Origin: an uncultured Oxalobacteraceae bacterium
GTDB taxonomy: Bacteria > Pseudomonadota > Gammaproteobacteria > Burkholderiales > Burkholderiaceae
Assembly (NCBI GenBank): GCA_946478765.1
Contig: CAMLDH010000015.1
Location: forward strand, 1 to 25,770
Direction of reading: 5' to 3'
DNA: 25,770 nucleotides
Below, piece by piece: positions 1-8,744 of this stretch. The notes beneath the pieces are model-generated. The model searched no databases and was not told the DNA's origin. It saw only the letters and a list, made by a program, of their open reading frames with translations. Position 1 is the stretch's first letter; every line of letters starts with the position of its first letter. A program made the translations under genes and the position numbers.

Positions 1-3000
1 GCATGTGGTACGGCAAGGGCCCGGGCGTGGACCGCTGCGGCGACGTGTTCAAGCATGCCAACATGGCCGGCACCTCCAGACATGGCGGCGTGCTGGTGCT
101 GGCCGGCGACGATCATGCAGCGAAATCATCGACCACCGCACATCAAAGCGAACACATCCTGAAAGCGTGCGGCATCCCGGTGCTCTATCCGTCATCGGTG
201 CAGGAATATCTCGACTACGGTCTGCACAGCTGGGCGATGAGCCGCTACACCGGTTTGTGGGTCGCGATGAAATGCGTGACCGACATCGTCGAATCGGGTG
301 CATCGGTCGACCTCGATCCGGACCGCGTGCAAATCGTGATCCCTGCCGAATTCGCATTGCCGCCCGATGGCCTGAACATCCGCAACCCGGATGCCGTGCT
401 GGATCAGGAAGCGCGGATGAACAATTACAAATGGTATGCGGCGCTCGCGTATGTGCGCGCCAACAAGCTGAACCAGATCGTCTGGGACAGCCCGCGTGCG
501 CGCATCGGCATCGTGACCGCCGGCAAGTCTTATCTTGATACCCGTCAGGCGCTGGCCGATCTCGGCATCGATGAACACGTCGCACGCGACATCGGCATCC
601 GCCTGTACAAGGTCGGCATGACCTGGCCGCTGGAGTCGGAAGGCGTGCGCGAATTTGCGCAAGGGCTGGAAGAAATTCTGGTGGTCGAAGAAAAACGCCA
701 GATTCTCGAATACCAATTGAAGGAAGAGTTGTACAACTGGCGCGACGATGTGCGGCCGCGTGTGGTCGGCAAGTTCGACGATACCGGCGAGTGGAGCAAC
801 ATCCACGGCGAAGGCCATGGGCACTGGCTGCTGCCGGCAACCTATGAATTGAATCCGGCGCAGATTGCGCGTGCGATCGCGACGCGCATTTCCAAATACT
901 TCGCCGGCCATCCGGTCGAACAGCGCGTGAAAGAGCGCGTCGCCTATCTGGAAGCAAAAGAAGCGGTGTTGAAAGTGCGTGGCGCCAAGCCCGATCCGAA
1001 CAAGGACCGCATTCCGCATTTCTGCTCCGGCTGTCCGCACAACACGTCCACCAAGGTGCCGGAAGGCAGCCGTGCGTTGGCCGGTATCGGTTGCCATTAC
1101 ATGGTGCTGTGGATGGATCGCGAGACATCGACTTTCACCCATATGGGCGCGGAAGGCGTAACGTGGGTCGGGCAGGCGCCGTTCACCAGCGAACAGCATG
1201 TATTCACCAACCTGGGCGACGGCACCTACTTTCACTCCGGCCTGCTGGCCATTCGTGCCGCGGTCGCGGCCAAGGTCAACATTACCTACAAGATCCTGTA
1301 CAACGATGCGGTTGCGATGACCGGCGGCCAGACCGTCGATGGCCCGCTCGATCCGGCCATGATCTCGCGCCAGATCGCCGCTGAAGGCGTGAGCCCGATC
1401 ATCGTCGTCACCGATGAGCCGGACAAATATCCCGCCGGTTACGACTGGGCGCCCGGCGTCACGATCCGCCACCGCAGCGAACTGGACGCGGTGCAGCGTG
1501 AATTGCGCGAAGCCAAAGGCGTGTCGGCGATGATTTACGACCAGACCTGCGCATCGGAAAAACGCCGCCGCCGCAAGCGCAACGAGTATCCGGACCCGGC
1601 CAAGCGCGCGGTGATCAATGAGGCCGTGTGCGAAGGTTGCGGCGATTGCAGCGTGCAATCGAACTGCCTGTCGGTCGAGCCCCTCGAAACCGAATTCGGC
1701 CGCAAACGCCAGATCAACCAGTCGTCGTGCAACAAGGATTTTTCGTGCGTCACCGGTTTCTGTCCGAGCTTTGTCACGGTCGAAGGCGGCAAGCTGAAAA
1801 AGCCCAAGCGCTCGCAAGCGACGCTGACCGACGGCAGCGCGTTCAAATTGCCGACGCCTGCACTGCCCACGACCCAGACGCCGTACGGCATTTTGGTCAC
1901 CGGCATCGGCGGCACCGGCGTGGTCACGGTAGGGCAAATTCTCGCGATGGCAGCGCACGTCGAGGGCAAGGGGTGCTCGGTACTCGACATGAGCGGCCTC
2001 GCGCAAAAAGGCGGGCCGGTGATGTCGCATGTGCGATTGGCGGATAGTCCGGATGATATTCACTCGACGCGCGTCGGCACCGGCGCGGCAGATCTCGTGA
2101 TCGGGTGCGACGTGGTCGTGACCGCCAGCCGCGATGCGTTGACCCGCATGGGGGAGGGGCGCACGCACGCGGCGGTGAATTCGACCGCCACGCCGACCGC
2201 CGCCTTCGTGAAAAATCCGAACTGGCAATTCCCGGGCGCGGCAGCGGAGAACGATATCCGCACTGCCTGCGGCACGGAGCGCGTCGACTTCATCGATGCC
2301 GGCAAGATCGCCACTGCATTGATGGGCGACACCATCGCCACCAACATGTTCATGCTCGGTTACGCATGGCAAAAAGGCTGGGTGCCGTTGTCGGAAGCCG
2401 CGATCGTCAAGGCGATTGAATTGAATGCGGTATCGGTCGACTTCAACAAGCAGGCATTCGTGTGGGGCCGTACCGCTGCACATGACTTCGCGTCGGTCGA
2501 GAAACTGGCGAAGGTCAATGACAGCGCGGCGCAGGTAATCGAGTTCAAGCGCGCACCGACGCTCAACGACATCGTCAGCAAGCGCGTCGAATTCCTGACC
2601 GCTTACCAGGATGCCGGCTATGCGCAGCAGTACGGCGACTTCGTCGAGAGGGTGCGGGCGGCGGAAGCGAAGCTGGCCGATGCATCCAAGCCGTTGCGCC
2701 TGACCGAAGCGGTGGCGCGTTACCTGTTCAAGCTGATGGCGTACAAGGATGAATATGAAGTGGCGCGCCTGTACACCAATGGCGCATTTGCCGACAAGAT
2801 CGCGGGCATGTTCGAGGGCGATTACCAGATCAAGTTCCATCTTGCGCCGCCCTTGTTCGCCAAGCGCGACGACAAGGGGCATTTGATCAAGCAGGAATTC
2901 GGCCCGTGGATGATGAAGGCGTTTGGCGTGCTGGCGAAACTCAAGTTCCTGCGTGGTTCCGTGCTGGATATTTTCGGATATACCGAGGAGCGCAAGACCG

Positions 3001-3233
3001 AGCGCGCGTTGATTGCGCAATACCGGGAGACGATTGCGGCCTTGCTGCCCAAGCTGACTGCCGACAATGTGTCGAAGGCGACAATGATTGCCGGCATTCC
3101 GGAAGATATCCGCGGTTACGGCCATGTCAAGGAACGGCATCTGAAGGCGGCGAAGGAGAAGGAGGCCGCATTCCTGCAGGCATTCCATGCATCATCGCAA
3201 GGGAAAAGTGCATCCTCGCAGCATGCGGCGTAA
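1..3233 (+). CDS. Indolepyruvate ferredoxin oxidoreductase, fused alpha/gamma chains (5' truncated)
   Basis: This enzyme oxidatively decarboxylates aryl pyruvates such as indolepyruvate to aryl-acyl-CoA with ferredoxin as electron acceptor, in amino acid catabolism; it acts in the cytoplasm and needs thiamine diphosphate and Fe-S clusters. The frame is open from the left edge, so the first ATG (position 3) is probably internal and roughly the first 100 residues are missing relative to other one-chain members. Counting from position 3, the visible part has a CSGCPHN motif at residues 341-347, a thiamine-diphosphate region with GDGTYFHSG, a cysteine-rich Fe-S segment (C543, C546, C549 and later cysteines), and then the gamma-type domain with GIGGTGV near residue 634 and GLAQKGGPV. 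The stop is TAA at 3231. It converges with queC across a long hairpin. The family call is firm; the substrate preference among aryl pyruvates is inferred from the family. Confidence 0.93.
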   Translation, partial: MWYGKGPGVDRCGDVFKHANMAGTSRHGGVLVLAGDDHAAKSSTTAHQSEHILKACGIPVLYPSSVQEYLDYGLHSWAMSRYTGLWVAMKCVTDIVESGASVDLDPDRVQIVIPAEFALPPDGLNIRNPDAVLDQEARMNNYKWYAALAYVRANKLNQIVWDSPRARIGIVTAGKSYLDTRQALADLGIDEHVARDIGIRLYKVGMTWPLESEGVREFAQGLEEILVVEEKRQILEYQLKEELYNWRDDVRPRVVGKFDDTGEWSNIHGEGHGHWLLPATYELNPAQIARAIATRISKYFAGHPVEQRVKERVAYLEAKEAVLKVRGAKPDPNKDRIPHFCSGCPHNTSTKVPEGSRALAGIGCHYMVLWMDRETSTFTHMGAEGVTWVGQAPFTSEQHVFTNLGDGTYFHSGLLAIRAAVAAKVNITYKILYNDAVAMTGGQTVDGPLDPAMISRQIAAEGVSPIIVVTDEPDKYPAGYDWAPGVTIRHRSELDAVQRELREAKGVSAMIYDQTCASEKRRRRKRNEYPDPAKRAVINEAVCEGCGDCSVQSNCLSVEPLETEFGRKRQINQSSCNKDFSCVTGFCPSFVTVEGGKLKKPKRSQATLTDGSAFKLPTPALPTTQTPYGILVTGIGGTGVVTVGQILAMAAHVEGKGCSVLDMSGLAQKGGPVMSHVRLADSPDDIHSTRVGTGAADLVIGCDVVVTASRDALTRMGEGRTHAAVNSTATPTAAFVKNPNWQFPGAAAENDIRTACGTERVDFIDAGKIATALMGDTIATNMFMLGYAWQKGWVPLSEAAIVKAIELNAVSVDFNKQAFVWGRTAAHDFASVEKLAKVNDSAAQVIEFKRAPTLNDIVSKRVEFLTAYQDAGYAQQYGDFVERVRAAEAKLADASKPLRLTEAVARYLFKLMAYKDEYEVARLYTNGAFADKIAGMFEGDYQIKFHLAPPLFAKRDDKGHLIKQEFGPWMMKAFGVLAKLKFLRGSVLDIFGYTEERKTERALIAQYRETIAALLPKLTADNVSKATMIAGIPEDIRGYGHVKERHLKAAKEKEAAFLQAFHASSQGKSASSQHAA

Positions 3234-3279
3234 TCGCCGGCCTTAGAGCGGATTGCGGATGACTGTAGGGCGGTCGGCG

Positions 3280-3333
3280 TAGGGGGGCAGGGATTTCGGA
3301 TCACAGGCGATCCGAAATCCCTGGTACCCCCTA
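3280..3333. terminator. Long hairpin between convergent genes (possible bidirectional terminator or dispersed repeat)
   Basis: A perfect 15-bp inverted repeat (3288-3302 with 3309-3323) encloses a 6-nt loop. An outer 7-bp stem (3280-3286 with 3327-3333) is separated from it by a small internal loop. It sits between the stop of the oxidoreductase and the stop of queC, which fits a bidirectional terminator, but there is no clear T-run on either side. Its left arm (3286-3302) recurs exactly at 12008-12024, so it may instead be a dispersed repeat. Confidence 0.6.
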
Positions 3334-3406
3334 TGCTGATTCGCAAACTGCTCCAGGCCGATCATGGTGGTAGCGCCATGCCACTCCCCCAATTCTTGAA
3401 GTTTGC

Positions 3407-4126
3407 TTACAGTGCGCTGTTACCGGCATTCGCCGCAAACTGTCGATAGCCGCGTGCGCGCAATGCGCAGGCCGGACAGGCGCCGCAGCCATAGCCCCAA
3501 TCGTGCAGCGTCCCGCGTTCGCCCAGGTAGCAGGTATGCGTGTGCTCGCGTATCAACTCGACCAGGGCGGTTCCGCCCAAGGTGCGCGCCATTTCCCAAG
3601 TTGCCGCCTTGTCGATCCACATCAGCGGCGTTTCGAGCTTGAGCCTGGTTGCCATGCCGAGGTTGAGCGCGACCTGCAATGCCTTCATCGTGTCGTCGCG
3701 GCAGTCCGGGTATCCCGAAAAATCGGTTTCGCACATGCCGCCGACCAGCACGTTCAGTCCGCGCCGATAGGCGACGGTCGCTGCCACGGTCATGAACAGC
3801 AGATTGCGTCCCGGCACAAACGTGTTCGGCAAACCGTTGGCCTGCATCGCGATCTCCACATTCTGCGTCAATGCAGTGTCTGAAATCTTCGAGATCAAGG
3901 ACAGATCGATCAGGTGATCATCGCCCAGCTTGCGGTCCCAGTCGGGCGCCAGCGTGCGCAGTTTTTGCAGCAATGCGGGACGCACGCTCAACTCGATCGC
4001 ATGCCGCTGGCCGTAGTCGAATCCAATGGTCTCGACCTTCGCGTAACGCGACAATGCCCATGCCAGACAGGTGGTGGAATCCTGTCCGCCGCTGAACAGG
4101 ACGAGTGCGCTATCGGGAAAAATCAT
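3407..4126 (-). CDS. queC: 7-cyano-7-deazaguanine synthase
   Basis: QueC makes preQ0 from 7-carboxy-7-deazaguanine, ammonia and ATP in the queuosine tRNA-modification pathway; it is a cytoplasmic Zn enzyme. The protein from ATG 4126 is 239 aa, the usual size. The PP-loop SGGQDS is at residues 12-17, and the C-terminal zinc site reads [11 protein letters not shown] followed by LRARGY, with a further cysteine upstream in HTCYLGERG. An in-frame ATG at 4177 would add 17 residues without family resemblance, so 4126 is preferred because SGGQDS then falls close to the N terminus as expected; neither start has a strong ribosome binding site. It lies 85 bp downstream of the DUF3108 gene on the same strand and may be co-transcribed. 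No queD, queE or queF is present in the window. Confidence 0.95.
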   Translation of the reverse strand: MIFPDSALVLFSGGQDSTTCLAWALSRYAKVETIGFDYGQRHAIELSVRPALLQKLRTLAPDWDRKLGDDHLIDLSLISKISDTALTQNVEIAMQANGLPNTFVPGRNLLFMTVAATVAYRRGLNVLVGGMCETDFSGYPDCRDDTMKALQVALNLGMATRLKLETPLMWIDKAATWEMARTLGGTALVELIREHTHTCYLGERGTLHDWGYGCGACPACALRARGYRQFAANAGNSAL

Positions 4127-4211
4127 AGGTGTGCCATGGATAAAAAGCGGTGCGTGAGGTGCGCATGATGTGTGCATGATGTGCGCATATTGTAGGGAAA
4201 TTTTTGTCGGC

Positions 4212-4973
4212 TCAGGACGGCTTGTCCGTTATATTGACCAGCGTCTGTTCGATGAAATCCTCATCCGGATCGGTGTAACGCAAGCGCACCGGATACCATT
4301 CCAGCGACGGCGCGAGCCAGATGTCGAGCCGCTGGTTCTTCACGTCAGGCTTCGTGGCTTTCAAAAGATGGACGGCATTCAGTTCGCCCAACGGCGTGTT
4401 GATCTTTTCCTTCTTGATGACCTTGAAGGTCCACGGATCGGCATCGCGCTGGCCGACCACGAAGAACGACCACTCCGAGCCCGGCGTGAAATGCGCAGGC
4501 GCGGCACGCGCGACCGAAATCAATTGCCATATCGCGCTGTTGCGGTCCTGCTCGCCGCCTTTGATCGGATACGTCTCGTTCGATCCGCTAAATCGGATCG
4601 TTTTGTTTTCGCGATCGAATGAGGCGGTGCTGGCGTCCTTGCGCAAGCGCTTTTCGGTGAAGGTGATCGGCGCCAATCCATATTCATCGATGGCGCCTTC
4701 GCTTTTCGCTTCAATGATTTTGCCGAGCAGCATCGCGCGCATTTCGGTCACCAGCTGGAACTTGCCGTCGCTGACATGCCATTTGATGCGCGCCTCGCCA
4801 TCGAGCGGTATGCCGCTTTGCTGCGCCTTGACCGCGTAAGTCAAATCGGCCGATGGCGGCACATTCAGTTTGTATTTGGGCGCCGGGTGGTCTTGTGCCG
4901 AGGCCGGCGTTGCGATGGCGCTCGATAGCAGTGCGGCAGCGGCGGCGAGGCGTGAAAAGCGGGGAATCATCAT
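4212..4973 (-). CDS. DUF3108 domain-containing periplasmic protein
   Basis: This 253-aa protein has a signal peptide (basic start, hydrophobic run, then TPASAQD, with likely cleavage after ASA near residue 26) and so is probably periplasmic. The mature part matches the DUF3108 family pattern of an outer-barrel-like beta protein: an LTYAVKAQQ start, [13 protein letters not shown], a GGEQDR turn, and a C-terminal [18 protein letters not shown]. The family function is not established. It lies 22 bp downstream of a second, longer DUF3108 gene with recognisable similarity in the same motifs, so the pair probably arose by duplication and forms an operon. ATG 4973 is followed at once by another ATG, and either could start the protein. 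Confidence 0.85.
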   Translation of the reverse strand: MMIPRFSRLAAAAALLSSAIATPASAQDHPAPKYKLNVPPSADLTYAVKAQQSGIPLDGEARIKWHVSDGKFQLVTEMRAMLLGKIIEAKSEGAIDEYGLAPITFTEKRLRKDASTASFDRENKTIRFSGSNETYPIKGGEQDRNSAIWQLISVARAAPAHFTPGSEWSFFVVGQRDADPWTFKVIKKEKINTPLGELNAVHLLKATKPDVKNQRLDIWLAPSLEWYPVRLRYTDPDEDFIEQTLVNITDKPS

Positions 4974-4995
4974 GTGAGGGCAATCGGAAAAATGG

Positions 4996-6126
4996 TCAGC
5001 GCGCCGAGGTGTCGCGCATATCGGATAACAGCATGTCGAGCGTGTCGCCGTTGGTTTCGGTATAGCGCAGTCTTGCCGGATACCACTCGTGTTGCGGCGT
5101 CAGCCAGATATCGAGCTTTTGATCGTAGGAGCCGGGTTTGGGCGCGCGCACGACGTGCCAGGTCGCCGTTTTGCCGAGGCCGGTTTCGATGTCTTCCTGG
5201 CCGATCACATGGATGCGCCAGATTTCGCCGTCGCGCACGCCGGCGACAAAGATGTCGAACGCGGCATCGGGCATGAATTTTTCGCTGTCGCCGCGTCCGA
5301 TGCCGGAGAGTTGCCAAATGATGCTGGCACGGTCTTGCTCGCCGCCTTTGCGCGGGTAACTGGTTTCGGATGCGGAAAAGCTGATGGTGTTGCGCTGGCG
5401 ATGGAAATGGGTATTGGTTGCCGATTTGCGAAAGCGCTTTTCACTGTAGATCACGGGCGCGACACCGAACTCGTCGATCGTGCCCTCGCTCGTGAACGTG
5501 AGCGCGGTAATGAACAATACGCCGGCGTCGCCATGGATGACGTAGCTGGTTCCATTGGAGTGCCAGCTGATCGTGCCGTGGCCATACAGTGGGTTGCCGT
5601 CGCCCGACACTTTTTTCACGTCGTATTTCAGTTCCACGGATGGCGGCGGACTCACCTTGTAATGCACGCCCGCCTGTTCTTGCGGCATGTCTGAGGTATT
5701 GTCGGCCGCGATCGGCTGCGGCGTTTGCGTTTCGGTTGCGGGCAATGCGGCAGCGGGTTCGATGCTGGTGCCCGGCGCTTCCATGCCGGCGTCCGTTTGC
5801 GCCGTCACGGTCTCTACCGCCGGCGCTTGGTCTGCCGGTGTCGCGGGTGTCGGGTGTCGTGGGCGCGGCCGCGCTCTGGGTGCCGGCTTGGTCGGCGCAG
5901 CTCCGGCCGCAGGCAACGCGGGCGCTGTATCCGCAGGCACCGGATGCAGTGCCGCCGTGATCATCGTGTCGCTTTGCTCGTGTAGCGACGGCATGCGCAA
6001 ATTTCCGCTCACCCAGAGGATTGCCAGCCAATGCAGCAAGAGCGACGCGACGCCCAACACCAGCCAACGCCCCACATGGGGCGTACCGGGAATGCGGTGC
6101 TGTCCGGGCGCTTGATTCATCGTCAT
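4996..6126 (-). CDS. Membrane-anchored DUF3108 domain protein with TonB-like proline/alanine-rich linker
   Basis: From ATG 6126 the protein is 376 aa. It has a short basic N terminus, one transmembrane segment (about VLGVASLLLHWLAILWVSG), then a long Ala/Pro-rich stretch reminiscent of TonB-type periplasmic spacers. The C-terminal half is a DUF3108 domain with ELKYDVKKVSGDG, EFGVAPVIYSEKR, GGEQDR and LDIWLTPQHEWYPARLRY. The open frame extends to 6237, but that extension carries no recognisable domain, so MTMNQ (6126) or MNQ (6120) is preferred; neither has an obvious ribosome binding site. The same motifs occur in the gene 22 bp downstream. The role is unknown: the layout suggests an inner-membrane-anchored periplasmic protein. 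Confidence 0.8.
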   Translation of the reverse strand: MTMNQAPGQHRIPGTPHVGRWLVLGVASLLLHWLAILWVSGNLRMPSLHEQSDTMITAALHPVPADTAPALPAAGAAPTKPAPRARPRPRHPTPATPADQAPAVETVTAQTDAGMEAPGTSIEPAAALPATETQTPQPIAADNTSDMPQEQAGVHYKVSPPPSVELKYDVKKVSGDGNPLYGHGTISWHSNGTSYVIHGDAGVLFITALTFTSEGTIDEFGVAPVIYSEKRFRKSATNTHFHRQRNTISFSASETSYPRKGGEQDRASIIWQLSGIGRGDSEKFMPDAAFDIFVAGVRDGEIWRIHVIGQEDIETGLGKTATWHVVRAPKPGSYDQKLDIWLTPQHEWYPARLRYTETNGDTLDMLLSDMRDTSAR

Positions 6127-6237
6127 GACGTTAGTGTAAACGCATCGGTACGCCAAAGGATGGCGGGTGACACTTTGTTTCAATGCGCCAAGGAAAGTGT
6201 ACGAATAGGCAGGCGAATAGAATGAGCCACTTTTCAA

Positions 6238-6498
6238 GAGAAATCAACGGTGAAGCCGGCCCCATTGACCTCTCGTTGCCGAACGGGAAACACCCATTGG
6301 CATAAAGCGGCGGACGGCGATATACGCTTTGATAACGAAGGCAGCGGCTACGGCGTCAAGACCGAACGCTACCTGCCGGCGGCGGTGCCGAACTACCAAC
6401 CACATGTCGCATGCAGCGCCCCTGGAATTTGACTTTTAGCATTTTAATCGCCCGCTTTATCTGCTACGCTCCGAAACATCGATCAACGGAGATATGCC
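6238..6498. other. Intergenic region between divergent DUF3108 and phaM genes
   Basis: This 261-bp stretch separates a minus-strand gene from a plus-strand gene and should hold two divergent promoters. A TTGACT (6429-6434) could be a -35 box for phaM, but I cannot find a convincing -10 at proper spacing. A 60-codon frame (6250-6432) has coding-like composition but no recognisable domain and no ribosome binding site; it may be a gene remnant or chance. Confidence 0.4.
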
Positions 6499-7179
6499 AT
6501 GCTTAAACCATCCATGCCCAACATCCCGGGCATGAGCGCCATGACGGAGACGCTCGAGTTCATGAAAAATATGTGGGGCGGCATGAGCACTCCGGGCATG
6601 GGCATCCCCGGCATGGTGATGCCGACGCTGTCGCTGGAAGAAATCAACAAGCAGATCAAGGATTTGAAAGCGGTCGAGTCGTGGCTGAATGTGAACATGA
6701 ATATGTTGCGCGGCACGATACAGGCGCTGGAGGTACAGAGCGCCACCATATCGACCTTGCAATCGATGGGGCAGACGCTGAGTTCTGCGGTCAAGCCGCG
6801 TGCGGCGGCCAAGGGCACATCGGCATTTCCCTTCCCGAAAGCGGAACCGCCGCCGGAGGAGGATGAATCGGAACATGCATACGCCCCCGCGCCGACGACC
6901 GAATCCAAGCGCAAAGTCAGAAATGAATTGAAGGCCGAATTCAAGGCCGAGGCGCAGCCGGAACCCAAGGCGCCAGCAAAATCAAAAGCACAGGCATTGC
7001 CCGACGCGGCCAGCATGGCCGCACCGCTGGCCAATCCCGCAGTATGGTGGAATATGCTGCAGGATCAATTCAAGCAAGCGGTGAATACGGCCATGTCGTC
7101 CGAATCCGTTGCGGCGGCGACCCAGCCGGCAGCGGCGGCAGCACCGCGCAAGCGCAAGGCGCCGCAGAAGAAGGCGTAA
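6499..7179 (+). CDS. phaM: PhaM-like polyhydroxyalkanoate granule-associated protein
   Basis: PhaM proteins of beta-proteobacteria bind polyhydroxybutyrate granules, activate the PHA synthase PhaC and tether granules to the nucleoid through a basic tail. This 226-aa protein has the family N terminus: methionine- and glycine-rich start, FMKNMWGGM, then a conserved helix with LSLEEINKQIKDLKAVESWLN and LQSMGQTL. A charged, low-complexity Ala/Pro/Lys middle follows, and the tail is basic (RKRKAPQKKA), as expected for DNA binding. A good ribosome binding site (GGAG, 6488-6491) precedes ATG 6499. It stands alone, with a hairpin terminator 25 bp after the stop. No other pha genes are visible here. 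Confidence 0.85.
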   Translation: MLKPSMPNIPGMSAMTETLEFMKNMWGGMSTPGMGIPGMVMPTLSLEEINKQIKDLKAVESWLNVNMNMLRGTIQALEVQSATISTLQSMGQTLSSAVKPRAAAKGTSAFPFPKAEPPPEEDESEHAYAPAPTTESKRKVRNELKAEFKAEAQPEPKAPAKSKAQALPDAASMAAPLANPAVWWNMLQDQFKQAVNTAMSSESVAAATQPAAAAAPRKRKAPQKKA

Positions 7180-7204
7180 GCCGACATTTGGCCGCAGGTA
7201 GAAA

Positions 7205-7226
7205 CGCCGCATCGTGCGGCGCTTTT
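7205..7226 (+). terminator. Rho-independent terminator after phaM
   Basis: A perfect 7-bp GC-rich stem (7205-7211 with 7215-7221) has a 3-nt loop and is followed by C and TTTT (7223-7226). It lies 25 bp after the phaM stop and before the convergent MFS gene. Confidence 0.75.
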
Positions 7227-7252
7227 GCTTTGGTGCGCTCCCTGATGCTGCC

Positions 7253-8497
7253 TCACGCCGACGGCCGGTCGGGCGCGGCCGGCGCTACCCGCAAGTGATG
7301 GGCAAGCCAGATCGTCAACAGGCCGCACGCAACGGCGACATATCCAACGATGTTGTAATGCTCGACTTGCCCGGCCGGGTTGCGCGTGATGATCAGGCCG
7401 GCGATCAGCGTGGCCACGCCGGACGACAGCATCTGTACCGACGACACCAGGCTCATGTAAATGCCGCGCGCCTGCGGCAGCGCCACCGCGCTGATCATGG
7501 CCATGGCCGGAATCATGCGGCCGGACACGAGAATGAAGAACACGGTCGAGTTGATCAGTACCAGCCATAACGGCAGCGGCACCAGGTGGGTCGTGATCAG
7601 CAGCGGAACGAATGAGGCGAAGGCGAGGAACTGGAACACCTTCAGTTTGCCGTGCTTGTCCGCCATCCGGCCGATCAATTGCGAGGTGAACAAGGTCGCC
7701 GCGCCGCCGCACAAATACACGACCGCAATGAAGGATTCCGGCACGCCGACGTTGCTCGTCATATAGAGCGCGATATACGGAATGACGGTAAAGCCAGCTA
7801 TCATCATGAGCGACATGAATGCAAACGCTTGCAAATGCGTGCGCTCTCTTGCCATCGCGAGAATGTGTTGAAAAATATTGCCGTGCCGGGGGCGATCCAG
7901 ATGTACGGTCAGGCTGGGCAGCGTCTTGCAGGCAATGACGAACAATATGCTCGACAGCAGGGCGATAAAGACGAACGGCGCGCGCCAGCCGAGAAACGCG
8001 ATATGGTTCGCAAGGAACAGGCCCAACGGCACACCGGCGACGGTCGATACCGAAAACGCGGCCATCACGGCGCCTATCGCCTTGCCGCGCCGCTCGAACG
8101 GAATCACGTCGGCAATCATGGTTTGCACCAGCGCGCTCAGGACGCCGCCGAAGGCGCCGGCCAATGCGCGCGCGATCAAGAGCGCCGAATAATTCGGCGC
8201 CAGTCCGCAAAACAGCGTGGCCACCATGAACAGCACATACAAGCACAACATCAGCGTGCGCCGATCGAAGCGGTCGATGTAGGTTGCCGCCAGCAAGCCG
8301 GACGCCGCGGCGGTGAAGGTATACGACGACAACAACAGGCCGAATTCATGCGTGTTGATGTGCAGCAAACGGATCAACTGCGGCCCCAGCGGCATCATGA
8401 TCATGAAGTCGAGGATGTGCGTGAACTGCATGCCGGCCAGGGTCAACAGGAAGAGCCGTTCATTTTTGGGTGCGGAAAATTCGAGTGTGGAATTCAA
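7253..8497 (-). CDS. MFS transporter, DHA1-like drug/solute efflux permease
   Basis: This 414-aa inner-membrane protein has the hydrophobic pattern of a 12-helix major facilitator. It starts with a hydrophobic helix (LFLLTLAGMQFTHILDFMIM), and loop 2-3 carries the motif-A-like YIDRFDRRT. The fourth helix region has GRGKAIGAVMAAFSVSTVAGVPLG-like residues typical of motif C in drug:H+ antiporters of the AraJ/Bcr type. Substrate cannot be inferred. The start shown is a TTG at 8497 with no clear ribosome binding site; no in-frame ATG exists until M23, which would cut into the first helix, so TTG is kept with caution. It is divergent from the lpxO-like gene. Confidence 0.85.
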   Translation of the reverse strand: MNSTLEFSAPKNERLFLLTLAGMQFTHILDFMIMMPLGPQLIRLLHINTHEFGLLLSSYTFTAAASGLLAATYIDRFDRRTLMLCLYVLFMVATLFCGLAPNYSALLIARALAGAFGGVLSALVQTMIADVIPFERRGKAIGAVMAAFSVSTVAGVPLGLFLANHIAFLGWRAPFVFIALLSSILFVIACKTLPSLTVHLDRPRHGNIFQHILAMARERTHLQAFAFMSLMMIAGFTVIPYIALYMTSNVGVPESFIAVVYLCGGAATLFTSQLIGRMADKHGKLKVFQFLAFASFVPLLITTHLVPLPLWLVLINSTVFFILVSGRMIPAMAMISAVALPQARGIYMSLVSSVQMLSSGVATLIAGLIITRNPAGQVEHYNIVGYVAVACGLLTIWLAHHLRVAPAAPDRPSA

Positions 8498-8669
8498 AGG
8501 GGAAGTGTGAAAAGTGAGTTCAATAAACCAGAAGATTAGCAGTGTTGGAAACTATTTTCCGGGAACGTCTGAAAAGCCATTCGGTCAATTGTGTCAGGTG
8601 GGGATAGAGGGCGTCGGAAAAACATGAACGATTGAGCGCTGTAGTTGAGCAATCTTTGCGGCATCGCAA

Positions 8670-8698
8670 ATTAACGGCGCGCCCCCTTCACACATAAT
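8670..8698 (+). promoter_or_regulatory. Possible sigma70-type promoter for the lpxO-like gene
   Basis: CATAAT at 8693-8698 is one base from the -10 consensus. A weak -35-like ATTAAC lies 17 bp upstream at 8670-8675. Transcription would begin near 8705, giving a leader of about 40 nt before ATG 8745, which supports that ATG over the upstream GTG 8706. Confidence 0.3.
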
Positions 8699-8744
8699 CT
8701 GCCATGTGCCAACCGACAGCCAAATTCATCTCGTGGACATCCTC

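Noticed and set aside
192..3188. A very long open frame (998 codons) on the minus strand
   Set aside because: It lies fully antisense to the oxidoreductase, whose motifs are clear. Its composition (His/Arg/Ala-rich, no domain) is the usual shadow of GC-rich coding DNA.
6250..6432. A 60-codon frame upstream of phaM
   Set aside because: No ribosome binding site, no family resemblance and no conserved neighbour. It is kept only as a comment on the gap.
7652..8539. A 295-codon plus-strand frame opposite the MFS gene
   Set aside because: Gln/Arg/His-rich shadow with no hydrophobic or domain pattern; the minus strand encodes a clear transporter.
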